Source: JARRPM01 sp963765545
Lineage (GTDB): Bacteria; Pseudomonadota; Gammaproteobacteria; Pseudomonadales; Halieaceae
Assembly: GCA_963765545.1 (NCBI GenBank)
Contig: CAVXWW010000004.1
Span: 2,046,001-2,110,000, forward strand
Length of the DNA stretch: 64,000 nucleotides
Direction: 5' to 3'
Part shown: piece after piece, positions 31,153 through 40,484 of the stretch
Position numbering within the stretch: position 1 is the stretch's first letter
How the letters are laid out: each line of letters opens with the position of its first letter
Translations under genes and position numbers: made by a program
Notes under the pieces: model-generated
What the model was told of the DNA's origin: nothing
Databases searched by the model: none
Seen by the model: only the letters and a program-made list of their open reading frames with translations

Positions 31153-31335
31153 ATACAGCAGTTCTACCTGCAGGCGGCCATAGCCATCCTCCCGCCGACA
31201 GTGCGGGAGGGGCTGCAACTCGTAGCCGACTACCAACTGAAGGGCTGGCAGCGTCAGCTGGCAAAGGCCAGCGGCGCGCTAGCCGACCGTATCCCGCTGC
31301 ACTCGGCGCCGCCCGCCCATTACCTGTATAAATAG
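31153..31335 (+). pseudogene. 3' fragment of a gene, DUF2236/MpaB-like
   Basis: An open frame without start encodes AIAILPPTVREGLQLVADYQ, then LKGWQRQLAKASGAL and ends HYLYK-stop. This looks like the C-terminus of an MpaB/DUF2236-type oxygenase, an inference from the LPP-x-VR pattern. The rest of the gene is missing. AraC and DUF2236 genes are often neighbours, so both fragments may derive from one ancestral locus. Confidence 0.5.
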
Positions 31336-31406
31336 TGGCCAATGCAGTTACCCGCGAGACATATGCAGGCCTTGCCTGCGCTATGTGCCAGTGCATCTGT
31401 CGGGCG

Positions 31407-32441
31407 CTAGGGCGCCACGTCCAGTGGCGACCAGCCCATGCCGTCGGGCTCCAGCCCGGTAGGTATTGTCGCGCGGCGCTCCAGTGACTGCGCGTCATAG
31501 ACGGTTATCACGTGGGAGTTTGAGTGAGCGACGAACAGGCTCTGGCCATCGCCGGACAACAGCACGCCGATCGGGATGGAGCTGTCCGGCAGCATATCCC
31601 CTAAAAGCGTTTTGCGGCTGCGATCGGGCCGCACGTCGAACTGCAAACGGCTGCGCTCTTCCCGACTTTCACGGTCGATTACCGCCAGGGCATCGGCCTG
31701 CGGCAGGGTGACGTATACCCGGCCGCGCGGGTCATCGGCCTCGGCACGAATGGGAAACCCCGGCAGCCGGATATCGGCCAGCTTGTCGAGCGCACGGCTG
31801 TCGAATACCGACACGGTTGCCGCCGCGCGATTGGTCACCCATAGCTCCCGTTCGCTGCGCGCCAGGGCAATCCCCTCACTGCCTTCCCCTGCACTGAGAT
31901 CGCTGAGCTTCTTGCCTGCGGCGAGGTCGATCACAGTGACCGTGCCAGAACCGATATTGGCGACATAGGCCCTGCCCAGGCCTGCGGACACCGCCACCAT
32001 ATGACCCACAGGCTGGTCGACCGCGATGGTCTGTGCGACCTTGAGTGCATCCACGTCCACGACCAGCAGGCTCCTCGTGCCCTCGGCAGTGACCACTGCA
32101 CGCTGCTTATTCAGCCATTCCACACCATGGGGTTTTGAATCTGCGGCCAGCGCAATAGTGCCAAGCACCCTGGCGCCGGGCACGTCCACAACCGTAAGGG
32201 AGTTGCCGGGCATCTCCCGCGTACCGTAGTTGGTGACCAGGGCGCGCTGACCATCGGGAGAGACGGCGACCTCGTGCGGCCCGGCGCCGGTCGGCAGGGT
32301 CGCCCGCAGTTGCGCCGCCGGCAGGTCGAACAAAGAAACTGTCGCCTCGCTCTTGTTGGCAACGAGCAGCGTCGCCGCGCGGGTGCCGGGAATCACAAAA
32401 AGCGCCAATACTATAAGCAGACATGGATGCAAGCGTATCAC
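31407..32441 (-). CDS. Secreted YncE-like beta-propeller protein
   Basis: 344 aa with a signal peptide (HPCLLIVLALFVIPGTRA, cleaved near A-AT). It then has seven YVTN-type blades: LLVANKSEATVSLFDLPA, GPHEVAVSPDGQRALVTNYG, RAYVANIGSGTVTVIDLAAG, ELWVTNRAAATVSVFDSR, RVYVTLPQADALAVIDRE and SLFVAHSNSHVITVYDAQ. Related proteins occur with PQQ-enzyme and cytochrome systems or as stand-alone periplasmic scaffolds. It is divergent from the ABC importer operon with about 200 bp between starts. Clearly higher GC than the array region. Confidence 0.87.
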   Translation of the reverse strand: MIRLHPCLLIVLALFVIPGTRAATLLVANKSEATVSLFDLPAAQLRATLPTGAGPHEVAVSPDGQRALVTNYGTREMPGNSLTVVDVPGARVLGTIALAADSKPHGVEWLNKQRAVVTAEGTRSLLVVDVDALKVAQTIAVDQPVGHMVAVSAGLGRAYVANIGSGTVTVIDLAAGKKLSDLSAGEGSEGIALARSERELWVTNRAAATVSVFDSRALDKLADIRLPGFPIRAEADDPRGRVYVTLPQADALAVIDRESREERSRLQFDVRPDRSRKTLLGDMLPDSSIPIGVLLSGDGQSLFVAHSNSHVITVYDAQSLERRATIPTGLEPDGMGWSPLDVAP

Positions 32442-32644
32442 TGGGCAGCTTACCTCGGTAGGAGGGAGAAACAGACAATCTACCTGCAGAAAAGCCCGGA
32501 TTCAATTCGCTGCCATGCAGTCAGGGGCGGCTACACGACCGTTGAAGCCGTGGAGATTGAAGTTGCGTTTCGGGTTGCACACACCTCGCCAACGCGGCAA
32601 CCTGTAGAAAATCGTATGCCAGGCGGTCCTGGCCGGATTGTGCC

Positions 32645-33883
32645 TTGAAGAGAATGTCACCCGTCATCACCTGTGCTGTCGCGAGCCTGTTGAGCGCCTG
32701 TACCCGCCAGGTCGACCAGCCCCCGAACCTGCACTGGTACGTATACGCCGAGCGCTCCGGTGCATTCGCGCAGGCCGCGCTCCACTGCAGCGACGCCGCC
32801 GAGGGCCGCTATACTATTGAACTCGTGGCGCTGCCGGCCGATGCCAGCCAGCAGCGCGAACAACTGGTGCGCCGCCTGGCGGCCGGTGATCCCGACATCG
32901 ACCTCATCGGAATGGATGTCATCTGGACCGCCGAATTTGCCGAGGCCAGGTGGATTTTGCCCTGGGAGGAGAGTACAGCCCGGCAGGTGCGCCGCAACCG
33001 CCTGGCGGGCGCCGCCGAGAGCGCCATTTACGGCAATCGCCTGTGGGCGATCCCCTTCACTACCAATACCCAGCTGTTGTGGTACCGCAAGGACCGGGTG
33101 GCCACCCCTCCGCAGACCTGGAATGAGATGATCACCGTGGCCGAGACCCTGGGCGATGTCGGCACCATCCAGGTCCAGGGTGAGCGCTACGAGGGTTTGA
33201 CCGTATTTTTCGTGTCGCTGCTGGCCTCCGCCGGCGGCGCGGTGCTGGCGCCGGATGGTGAGGGGGCGTCGCTGGAGGACGAGCCGACCCGGCGAGCACT
33301 GTCCGTGATGCGGCGCCTGGCCAACTCCACAGCGGCGGATCCCGCCCTGGCCAATGCCCGGGAGGACCAGGCGCGGCTGGCCTTCGAGTCCGGTCGCTCG
33401 AGTTTCATGGTCAATTACACCTATGTCTGGCCCAGTGCCCGGGCCAACTCGCCCGAGGTCGCGGCTCAAATGGCCTGGGCGCGATGGCCGTCTGTCGTAA
33501 AAGGGCGTCCCAGCCGCGTCACGGTGGGCGGTATCAACCTGGGTATCGGCGCGCACAGCCAGCACCCGGAGTACGCCTTTGAGGCGGCCTCCTGTATCGC
33601 ATCTCAGGATAACCAGCGACTGGCGGCTACCCTTGGCGGGCTTCCCCCGACCATCGAGGCGCTCTATGACGACAGGGAGGTAAGGGACATTTTTCCTTTC
33701 GCCGATGTGCTGCGTGCGACCTTGCGCGACGCGGTACAGCGACCGCAAACGCCACTTTACTCGGATCTTTCCCTGGCCATAAGCCATACACTGCATCCGA
33801 TGCGAGACATCGAACCAGCGGCGGATTCCGGTAAACTTCGCGAGTCAGCGGCTCGGGCGTTGCGCTCAGAGGGGCTGTTTTGA
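32645..33883 (+). CDS. ABC sugar transporter, substrate-binding lipoprotein
   Basis: 412 aa. A TTG start at 32645 gives a proper basic n-region (KRMSPVITCAVASLLSAC) with the lipobox LSAC; an ATG at 32654 is the alternative. It belongs to the type 1 extracellular solute-binding family (MalE/ThuE/LpqY-like): LVALPADASQQREQLVRRLA, DPDIDLIGMDVIWTAEFAEA, LWAIPFTTNTQLLWYRKD and TWNEMI. It is the first gene of a four-gene operon, overlapping the next gene by 4 nt. A di- or oligosaccharide such as trehalose or maltose is the most likely ligand, based on cluster type. Confidence 0.9.
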   Translation: MKRMSPVITCAVASLLSACTRQVDQPPNLHWYVYAERSGAFAQAALHCSDAAEGRYTIELVALPADASQQREQLVRRLAAGDPDIDLIGMDVIWTAEFAEARWILPWEESTARQVRRNRLAGAAESAIYGNRLWAIPFTTNTQLLWYRKDRVATPPQTWNEMITVAETLGDVGTIQVQGERYEGLTVFFVSLLASAGGAVLAPDGEGASLEDEPTRRALSVMRRLANSTAADPALANAREDQARLAFESGRSSFMVNYTYVWPSARANSPEVAAQMAWARWPSVVKGRPSRVTVGGINLGIGAHSQHPEYAFEAASCIASQDNQRLAATLGGLPPTIEALYDDREVRDIFPFADVLRATLRDAVQRPQTPLYSDLSLAISHTLHPMRDIEPAADSGKLRESAARALRSEGLF

Positions 33884-34758
33884 GCCGGCCGGGCGCCTCG
33901 GAGCAACGCCTGGCCTGGTGCCTGTGCGCTCCGGCAGTCATCGCCATGCTGGTGGTTACCGCCTACCCGGTACTCTACTCACTCTGGCTGTCGCTGTTTC
34001 GCTATGACCTTCGATTCCCGGATGAGCGCAAGTTCATCGGGTTGGAAAACTACCTTACCGTACTGAGTTCGCCCGTCTGGTGGCAGTCCTTTTTCAATAC
34101 CGCGCTTGTGACGGTGGGCTCGGTCGCCGTCGAACTGGTACTCGGCCTCGCCCTGGCACTTGTCATGCACAGGGCGTTAGTCGCCCGGCGGCTGGTGCGC
34201 ACCGCGCTGCTGGTGCCCTACGGTATCATTACGGTGGTAGCGGCCATGAGCTGGCGGTTTGCGTTCGACCCCACCACCGGTTTTGTCAACGGGCTGCTGG
34301 GCCTGGAGGGCGCCTGGCTGGCGGAGCGCTGGACCGCCTTCGTCGTCATTATCCTGACTGAAATCTGGAAGACGACTCCCTTCATGGCGCTGCTGCTGTT
34401 GGGAGGGCTGTCCCTGATTCCCGAGGATCTGCTGCGGGCGGCGCGAGTCGACGGGGCGAATGCGGCGCAGCGCCTGTTTCGCGTGGTGTTGCCCCTGATG
34501 CGCCCGGTAATCCTGGTCGCCCTGCTGTTTCGCACGCTGGACGCCTTCCGTATTTTCGACACTGTATTCATCCTGACACGCGGTGCGCAGGGCACCGAGC
34601 CCGTTTCCCTGGTCGGCTACAATACCCTGATCACCCGGCTCAATCTCGGCCTGGGCTCCGCGGTATCTGTACTGATCTTCCTCTGCGTCGTGGCGATCGC
34701 CGCGCTCTATATCCGCGGGTTCGGGATGAACCTCTCGGACAGTGAGGATTCAAAATGA
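33880..34758 (+). CDS. ABC sugar transporter permease 1 (MalF/ThuF-like)
   Basis: 292 aa with six predicted helices. The N-terminal APAVIAMLVVTAYPVLYSLW pattern and FxGLENY (FIGLENYLTVL) are typical of MalF-type permeases. The EAA loop EDLLRAARVDGANAAQRLFR (about residues 184-203), followed by the VLPLMRP segment, contacts the ATPase. The start TTG overlaps the binding-protein stop (TTGA), and its end overlaps the next ATG, so translation is coupled. Confidence 0.92.
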   Translation: MSRPGASEQRLAWCLCAPAVIAMLVVTAYPVLYSLWLSLFRYDLRFPDERKFIGLENYLTVLSSPVWWQSFFNTALVTVGSVAVELVLGLALALVMHRALVARRLVRTALLVPYGIITVVAAMSWRFAFDPTTGFVNGLLGLEGAWLAERWTAFVVIILTEIWKTTPFMALLLLGGLSLIPEDLLRAARVDGANAAQRLFRVVLPLMRPVILVALLFRTLDAFRIFDTVFILTRGAQGTEPVSLVGYNTLITRLNLGLGSAVSVLIFLCVVAIAALYIRGFGMNLSDSEDSK

Positions 34759-35597
34759 TGCGAGCTGGCAGGCAAGACCGCCGGGAGCGGCTGTGGTGGG
34801 GCGTGGGCGGTGTGCTGGTGGTCGCCTACGCGCTGGTGCCCGTCGCGTGGCTGGTCTCGCTGTCTCTCAAGCCGGCGGAAGATCTCGGCGACAACCGCTT
34901 CGTACCGCGACAGATCACCCTCGAGCACTATGTGACCATCTTCCAGGATCCCCAGTTTTCCTCCGCCCTGTGGAATTCCGTTGGTATTGCCGCGATCTCC
35001 ACCCTCGCCGCGTTGTTGCTGGGTGCGGGCGCCGCCTACGCTATCGTGCGGCTGGAGTTTTCCGGTCGCCGCCTGATGCTGGCCGCTGCGCTGGCTGTTG
35101 CCATGTTCCCCCCGGTATCGATCATCGGTCCGCTGTTCAATATGTGGCGAACCCTCGGCCTGTACGACACCTGGGCCGGGCTCATCCTGCCCTACATGAC
35201 TTTCACGCTGCCATTGGCCATCTGGACGCTGGCGGCATTTTTCCGGGAGATTCCCTGGGACCTGGAGAAGGCGGCGCGGGTGGACGGCGCCTCGCCCCTG
35301 CAGGCGTTCGTGCACGTGATCCTGCCCTTGGCGGCGCCGGGCGTGTTTACCGCCGCGATCCTGGTATTCATGTTTGCCTGGAACGACTTCCTGTTCGCGA
35401 TCTCGCTAACCTCGACCAACGACGCCCGCACCGTTCCCGCGGCGATCGCATTTTTCACGGGCAGTTCCCTGTTCGAGCTGCCCACCGGGGCTATCGCCGC
35501 CGCCTCGGTCGTGGTAACCCTGCCCGTGATCCTGGTGGTGCTGCTGTTCCAGCGGCGCATCGTGGCGGGCCTCACCTCCGGCGCAATAAAGGGCTGA
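34755..35597 (+). CDS. ABC sugar transporter permease 2 (MalG/ThuG-like)
   Basis: 280 aa, six helices. MalG-type start (VAYALVPVAWLVSLSLKPAE), and the EAA loop LEKAARVDGASPLQAFVHVI followed by LPLAAPG (about 172-200). The FMFAWNDFLFAISLTS block near 205-220 is the usual MalG signature. The ATGA overlap with the previous gene and only 4 bp to the ATPase gene confirm the operon. Confidence 0.92.
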   Translation: MMRAGRQDRRERLWWGVGGVLVVAYALVPVAWLVSLSLKPAEDLGDNRFVPRQITLEHYVTIFQDPQFSSALWNSVGIAAISTLAALLLGAGAAYAIVRLEFSGRRLMLAAALAVAMFPPVSIIGPLFNMWRTLGLYDTWAGLILPYMTFTLPLAIWTLAAFFREIPWDLEKAARVDGASPLQAFVHVILPLAAPGVFTAAILVFMFAWNDFLFAISLTSTNDARTVPAAIAFFTGSSLFELPTGAIAAASVVVTLPVILVVLLFQRRIVAGLTSGAIKG

Positions 35598-35601
35598 GCT
35601 T

Positions 35602-36762
35602 ATGGCAAGTATCGAACTGCGCTCGGTGATCAAGCGTTATCCCGGCACGACGGCTGTGAAGGAGACCAGCCTTACCATTGCCGATGGGGAGTTTTTCATT
35701 CTCGTGGGGCCCTCAGGCTGCGGTAAATCCACCCTGCTCAATATGATCGTCGGGCTGGATGATGTCAGCGGCGGTGAGATCCTGGTCGATGGGCAGGTCG
35801 TCAACGACCTGGACCCGAAAGAACGCAACATGGCCATGGTGTTCCAGAGCTACGCCATCTACCCGCACATGACGGTGAGAGAAAACATGGCCTTTCCCCT
35901 CAAGCTCGCCGGTCTGTCGCAGGAAGACATTGCCACGCGGGTGGAACAGGCCGCAGACATACTGGAGTTGCGCGGCCTGCTGGAGCGCAAACCCGGCGCG
36001 CTGTCAGGCGGCCAGCGCCAGCGGGTGGCAATGGGCCGCGCTATCGTGCGCGACCCCGAGGTGTTCCTGCTCGACGAGCCCCTGTCGAACCTCGATGCGA
36101 AACTGCGGACGCAGATGCGCACCGAGCTGGCCCGCCTGCAGCGCCGGCTGGGGACTACCACGGTCTATGTTACCCACGACCAGACCGAGGCAATGACCCT
36201 GGGGGACCGCGTCGCGGTGCTGCGCCACGGTGAAATCCAGCAGGTCGGCACGCCGCGGCAGTTGTACGAACACCCCGCCAACCTGTTTGTAGCCGGATTT
36301 ATCGGCTCTCCAGCAATGAATTTTCTGCCCGGCCGGTGGTCCGGGGGCAGCCTGCAACTGCCGCTGGGTTCGATTGCGCTGCCGCCCGGCCTGGACGACG
36401 CCTCGATGCAGGCCGGCACTTCTCTGGTTCTGGGTTTTCGGCCGGAACACCTGCAGCCGGTGTCGGGCGAAAACGTCGAGGCCGGTAATCTCGATTTCAC
36501 CGCGCGGATAGAGGTCCTGGAATGGATGGGGGCCGAACTGTTTGTTTATTTCGACGTGGAATGGAGTGATTATCCAGGTTTCACCCTGCCGGAAGAACTG
36601 GAAACCGACAGCAAAGACACTGCCCGGCGGGTGATGGTCGCGCGCATAGACCCTGCCCGGGGACTGAAGGAGGGAGATACCCTTCACCTGTGCCTGGCTG
36701 CAGCTCACTTGCAGGTCTTCGATGGTACCAGCGGTGCAAACCTGCGTGCCAAGAGTGTTTGA
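35602..36762 (+). CDS. ABC sugar transporter ATPase (MsmK/UgpC/SugC type)
   Basis: 386 aa. Walker A GPSGCGKST (36-44), Q-loop MVFQSYAIYPHM, signature LSGGQRQRVAMGRAIVRDP, Walker B VFLLDEPLSNLD and H-loop VTHDQTEAMT. The C-terminal 130 residues form the regulatory OB/TOBE domain (LVLGFRPEHLQPV), typical of the CUT1 sugar importers, which can be inhibited by PTS components. It is the last gene of the operon. No clear terminator is seen in the 60 bp after it. Confidence 0.95.
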   Translation: MASIELRSVIKRYPGTTAVKETSLTIADGEFFILVGPSGCGKSTLLNMIVGLDDVSGGEILVDGQVVNDLDPKERNMAMVFQSYAIYPHMTVRENMAFPLKLAGLSQEDIATRVEQAADILELRGLLERKPGALSGGQRQRVAMGRAIVRDPEVFLLDEPLSNLDAKLRTQMRTELARLQRRLGTTTVYVTHDQTEAMTLGDRVAVLRHGEIQQVGTPRQLYEHPANLFVAGFIGSPAMNFLPGRWSGGSLQLPLGSIALPPGLDDASMQAGTSLVLGFRPEHLQPVSGENVEAGNLDFTARIEVLEWMGAELFVYFDVEWSDYPGFTLPEELETDSKDTARRVMVARIDPARGLKEGDTLHLCLAAAHLQVFDGTSGANLRAKSV

Positions 36763-36937
36763 CTGCCTGAAGCGGACCGGGCCAGCTTCGCGGGCCTGCG
36801 CCTAAAAAGGTATCGCTCACTGATCCGCAACTGCGATGGGCGCAGCCGATCTGGCGAGTTTTCCGCATTTCCCTATTGCTGTAGCCAATTTACTGTTCGG
36901 GAAGACTAGAATACGTGCTCAAAAATAGGAGCCGAAG
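36763..36937. other. Intergenic region after the ABC operon
   Basis: No gene. GGGCCAGCTTCGCGGGCC offers a weak inverted repeat around 36779-36796 without a U-tract. Confidence 0.3.
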
Positions 36938-37132
36938 ATGCAGTCCGATCACTACCGCGAAACCAACGAACGCCTGTTGCACCTGATCCGGGACAACGTC
37001 GACCTGAGTGTGGCCCTGGGCTTGCCTGACCACCTGGGGCGCCTCGGTGATCCATCCCTGGCGGCAAAAGAGCGGGAGCGTCTGTGGCACTCTCTGTGGT
37101 CACCCAGTTTGTTCGGCAGGAAGGTTACATAG
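36938..37132 (+). pseudogene. 5' fragment of an unidentified gene
   Basis: ATG at 36938 with a good RBS (ATAGGAGCC) opens a frame that looks natural for about 55 codons (YRETNERLLHLIRDNVDLSV, then ALGLPDHLGRLGDPSLAAKE). It then runs into sequence coding for a DUF1254 fragment on the opposite strand and stops. The intact gene would be longer. I do not recognise the family. Confidence 0.45.
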
Positions 37133-37290
37133 ATATTTGCCGCAGTACCGTGTTTACCGTCATAGTTTGGCGGCAGGAACAGATATTTGCCGCCTTTACC
37201 TTCGTCAGCACCTTTAGAACCAACATCAATCATGGGTACATGCCAAGCTGAAATGCCGTTGCCAGACGGCTAAACGAGCGCCCACTCAAG
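37125..37290 (-). pseudogene. Remnant of a DUF1254-domain gene, frameshifted
   Basis: On the minus strand MIDVGSKGADEGKGGKYLFL, then PPNYDG, is a clear match to the DUF1254 motif (DxGxxGxDKGKGGKYLxxPP). Upstream residues FQLGMYP lie in another frame, which marks a frameshift. Both ends of the gene are missing, and there is no continuation beyond about 37120. Confidence 0.7.
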
Positions 37291-37335
37291 ACCTTGGGTT
37301 TTGAAACACCGGCTGATAGATTGAATGCCTGTGTT

Positions 37336-37415
37336 GCGTCGCCCGGTTGAGATCGCATCCCGTTAACGGTCATCCCTGGGCCGCAAGAGCCATGCCGTGG
37401 CTGGCAAGTTTGCGA
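37336..37415 (+). repeat. GTTAGC element, degenerate outlying copy
   Basis: GCGTCGCCCGGTTGAG start, CCCGTTAACGGTCATCCC interior, CAAGTTTGCGA end (GTGCCA mutated). About 80 bp, with an internal deletion. It lies beside the DUF1254 remnant. Confidence 0.5.
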
Positions 37416-37510
37416 CATTCGCGTAGACAAAAACCGAGATGCAGTACCATTTTTAAAACGGCAGCTATCGCCTAGCTCCGGTCATAAGCCACGCCGCTCT
37501 CGCGAGGGCC

Positions 37511-39907
37511 TCAGCGTTTCTCGAACAGAGATATAGAGCCTATCTGCTCCTTCTTGATATCACGCACTTTGAACGGGAATTTGACCCACCCCTGATCGGA
37601 GAATACCTGCGTCATATCGGAGAAGTGCGGACTGTCCGGGTCCGTGGATTGAGAGTACGTAACAATGGCCTCAACGACGGGCCAACCTTTGTCCCAGCGT
37701 ACAGCCTGGATGTAGCTGGAGCCGGCGAAGATGGGCGTGTAGCCGACCCCGTCGATCAGGCCTCCCGAGGAGATCGCATTGTAGACGCCGGAACCTCCCC
37801 TGCCGCCATGAATCGGGAAAGTCTCGCCGTCGCGCGTATCGAAGTGCACGCTGCCCCAGGTTCTGGCCAGCGGAATACTCGCGTTCGACAGGGTCTGGAC
37901 AGCGTCGGCAAGTCCGCTCATCACCGCGCTGCGCACCGTAGCATCGCCGGTGTTCAGGTCGCGAGGCGTATTCACGGGGTCATTGACGGCGAAGGGCACC
38001 GCATACAGGTTCGGGGTACCACTGATATTGCTGTAAAGCTCGCGCCAGATATGTGGTCCGACTCGATCGGGGTCGTTGGTGGCGTCCCAGGCGAGCAGGA
38101 TTGCGCAAGCCTCGGACACGTCCACGCCGTTCACTGTATTATCTTCTTCGTTGCAGAGTGTAAGCACGCCCGGCAACAGCAGTTCGGCGCTATGGTGGCG
38201 GTTTTGGTATAGCACCTCTTGCAGCCACTGCTGGCTAAACCCATCACCGGGCAGACCGTCGGTGCCGTCAATTCGGTCCTGGATCTGTGTCAGTCCAAGC
38301 CGTGTGCGCAGGTTCTGCGGTCCGCCCTCGTCAGGGCCAATGATCTGCGGAAAGCCCTCGAGCTTTTGCGCCGGGTTCGCCAGCCAGTAACTGTTGTTTG
38401 AGTTCTGCGCGAAATCACCGCGAGTAATACTGGGTAGATTGCCCGCGCCAAAAATACCCGGTTGCGGCGCATCAGGGTCATTACCCAGGTCGCACGCCGG
38501 TGTCGATCCATCCAGGGTGTAAATCCTGGCGCCGGAGAGCACCTGGGCGACGAAGGTATTGGCACAGGTGGCGAGTTTTGCATCGGTCACATGGGGCACG
38601 GTTGAGATATCGCCGTAGTAGGCATGTCCGTCGCGACCCGCTGCGATGGTGTTTACCCAGGGTAGCGCCAGGTTTCGTTCGATGGCGTCTGTGAACTCAC
38701 CGAGACTGCGGGCGCTGCCCATCGCCCGGGACTGATTGAGGCCGCGCACGTTGCCGACATTCACGTCAGTGAATGCGTAGGCGTTGGTGGTGCTCCAAGG
38801 GGCAAGTGGAGGCAGGATGAGCATTACACCGAACTGGGACGAGTAAAAGGTGTGAGTGTAGGGTGCCAGGCTATCATCCGGCTGGAGGACATCAATGGTG
38901 ACGGTGTCTGTCGTCATGGGGATCACCTCACCGTCGTACACGTAGGACGTGGGGTCGCCATCCGCCAGGGTCAGCTCGCGGACCACAAAGCGTCGGGCCG
39001 TGGAGACCGTGTGGCTCCAAGCAATATCGCGGTTGAAACCGATGCTGACCAGTGGATAGCCATAGATTGCCGACCCCATCGCGTCATAACGACCGGGTAT
39101 GGTGAGGTGCACAGCGTGGAAGCGGTTGATGCCGAACCACGGAAAGTGTGGGTTGCCAAGCAAAGCCCCGCCGCCATCATTGGTGAGATCGCGGCCGAGG
39201 GCGACCGCGTTACTGCCATTTGTTTCGATGTCCCAGCTGGGTAGATCGGTCTGCTCCAGCAGGCGCTCTGCGTCGGCCTTGCTGGCGACAGGGGCAGCGG
39301 CGGGGGCTGACCTTAAAGCAGGGCCGGCAAACGCTGGCGGCGGCTCGGCGGCGAAGATAGCATCGATAAAGTTGGCGACGCCTGCGCGCAGGGTCAGTTT
39401 ATTGAGCACCTTGAGCATATCAAACTCATCGATCTCCCGGACCCACTCTGCATCGCGGCAGTCTGTGGGTAGTGCGGACAGGCCGGTGTCGCGAAGGTAG
39501 CGGTTATAGCCCGCCGCATAGCCGCGTATGAGCGCTTGCATGTCCGTGTCTAGCTCTGCAAAGGCTTCACTAGCTACTTCATCGGAGTTGAATAAAGCCC
39601 ATACGGCGTCGCTCTGCAGATTGCCCCCGGCCGGACCAAAGAAACGTGAAAGCCGGCCCTCGGACTCGACCACGTCCAGCGCGAGGGTGCACAGGTTGTC
39701 GCGTGCGAAGGCATAGCCATAGCCATATCCCAGACCGCCCCAGTCGCTCGCTCTTACATGCGGAATGCCAAAGGAGGTCCAGGTGATTTTTGCCGAGTAG
39801 GGCTTTCCTTTATCTTTCGCGGCTGCGTCGCTGGCGACAACCCCAGACAGCGCGGCAATAGCGAATAGGGCCGAGATCATGGCGAATCGAGTGAGCAAGT
39901 GGGTCAT
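37511..39907 (-). CDS. Penicillin-acylase family N-terminal-nucleophile hydrolase
   Basis: 798 aa from ATG at 39907 (RBS GAGGA). The ORF extends to 40048 but the extra part precedes an obvious signal peptide (RFAMISALFAIAALSGVVAS). The precursor layout is signal, alpha chain (YSAKITWTSFGIPHVRASDW), spacer (PPPAFAGPALRSAPAAAPVA), beta chain starting at Ser 232 in ETNG-SNAVALG. Autocleavage at the Gly-Ser bond is expected. Other family blocks are LLGNPHFPW and NNSYWLANP. Known members deacylate beta-lactams, acyl-homoserine lactones or lipopeptides in the periplasm. Which amide this one cleaves is unknown; quorum-signal acylase is one option. Confidence 0.92.
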   Translation of the reverse strand: MTHLLTRFAMISALFAIAALSGVVASDAAAKDKGKPYSAKITWTSFGIPHVRASDWGGLGYGYGYAFARDNLCTLALDVVESEGRLSRFFGPAGGNLQSDAVWALFNSDEVASEAFAELDTDMQALIRGYAAGYNRYLRDTGLSALPTDCRDAEWVREIDEFDMLKVLNKLTLRAGVANFIDAIFAAEPPPAFAGPALRSAPAAAPVASKADAERLLEQTDLPSWDIETNGSNAVALGRDLTNDGGGALLGNPHFPWFGINRFHAVHLTIPGRYDAMGSAIYGYPLVSIGFNRDIAWSHTVSTARRFVVRELTLADGDPTSYVYDGEVIPMTTDTVTIDVLQPDDSLAPYTHTFYSSQFGVMLILPPLAPWSTTNAYAFTDVNVGNVRGLNQSRAMGSARSLGEFTDAIERNLALPWVNTIAAGRDGHAYYGDISTVPHVTDAKLATCANTFVAQVLSGARIYTLDGSTPACDLGNDPDAPQPGIFGAGNLPSITRGDFAQNSNNSYWLANPAQKLEGFPQIIGPDEGGPQNLRTRLGLTQIQDRIDGTDGLPGDGFSQQWLQEVLYQNRHHSAELLLPGVLTLCNEEDNTVNGVDVSEACAILLAWDATNDPDRVGPHIWRELYSNISGTPNLYAVPFAVNDPVNTPRDLNTGDATVRSAVMSGLADAVQTLSNASIPLARTWGSVHFDTRDGETFPIHGGRGGSGVYNAISSGGLIDGVGYTPIFAGSSYIQAVRWDKGWPVVEAIVTYSQSTDPDSPHFSDMTQVFSDQGWVKFPFKVRDIKKEQIGSISLFEKR

Positions 39908-40048
39908 GGCGCTGCGTTCCTCGGCCCCGCGTGGTAGGGCCTTGACTGATATTTTTTTGGATAGGATACAGCGTAGTAAAAAATGACGAATCTTCAAGTC
40001 AACATCCAAACCACAGAAAAGGCGATGCCCAGGGTGGGGGGCATTCAT

Positions 40049-40484
40049 ACTCCCGGTGCCCTGTAGGCCGAATTGGTCTTTCTAACTGCAAATTCTGGTG
40101 TTACATCGCCTGGACTGTGACCTCTGGCATATTCTGGTCTGCCGTTTAGCCAAAATCAGCGGACTGCGACCGGCCGAAACCAGGTGGAGCTTGCCGTACA
40201 GCCACCCTTATCGTTCCAGAACGGAACGGCAGAAACGAGGCGGAAGCCGCCATCCCAATTATTCGCAGCGTGGGCCTCCCAGATAGTTCGGGCATGACCG
40301 CTATGCTACTTTGAGACATTGGGGCCAAATTTGAGCGATGACCGCTTCCGACCAGCAGCCGGTTGGATGTAAACTTGCGAGTTGAGGGCGAACACCCTCG
40401 AAGAGGAGGTCATAACAAAGCTTACGATTCCTGGTACAGACCCTGGCCTGGTCGACAAGCGAATAGGCGCAAGAGATTCGATGC
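40049..40484. other. Gene-poor stretch with faint repeat traces
   Basis: No gene supported over about 430 bp. CGGAAGCCGCCATCCCA (near 40241) and GCATGACCGCTATGC resemble the inner block and flank of the repeat element but are too diverged to call. GAAGAGGAGGTC occurs at about 40400 without an ORF. Confidence 0.35.

Noticed and set aside
31145..31498. 117-codon minus-strand ORF at the array boundary
   Set aside because: Arg/Trp/Ala-rich shadow of the propeller 3' end and the DUF2236-like fragment.
32657..33796. 379-codon antisense ORF opposite the sugar-binding protein
   Set aside because: High-GC shadow frame with low-complexity Gly/Arg/Gln composition; the plus strand has lipobox and family motifs.
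36004..36708. 234-codon antisense ORF opposite the ABC ATPase
   Set aside because: Shadow of a gene with complete Walker and signature motifs.
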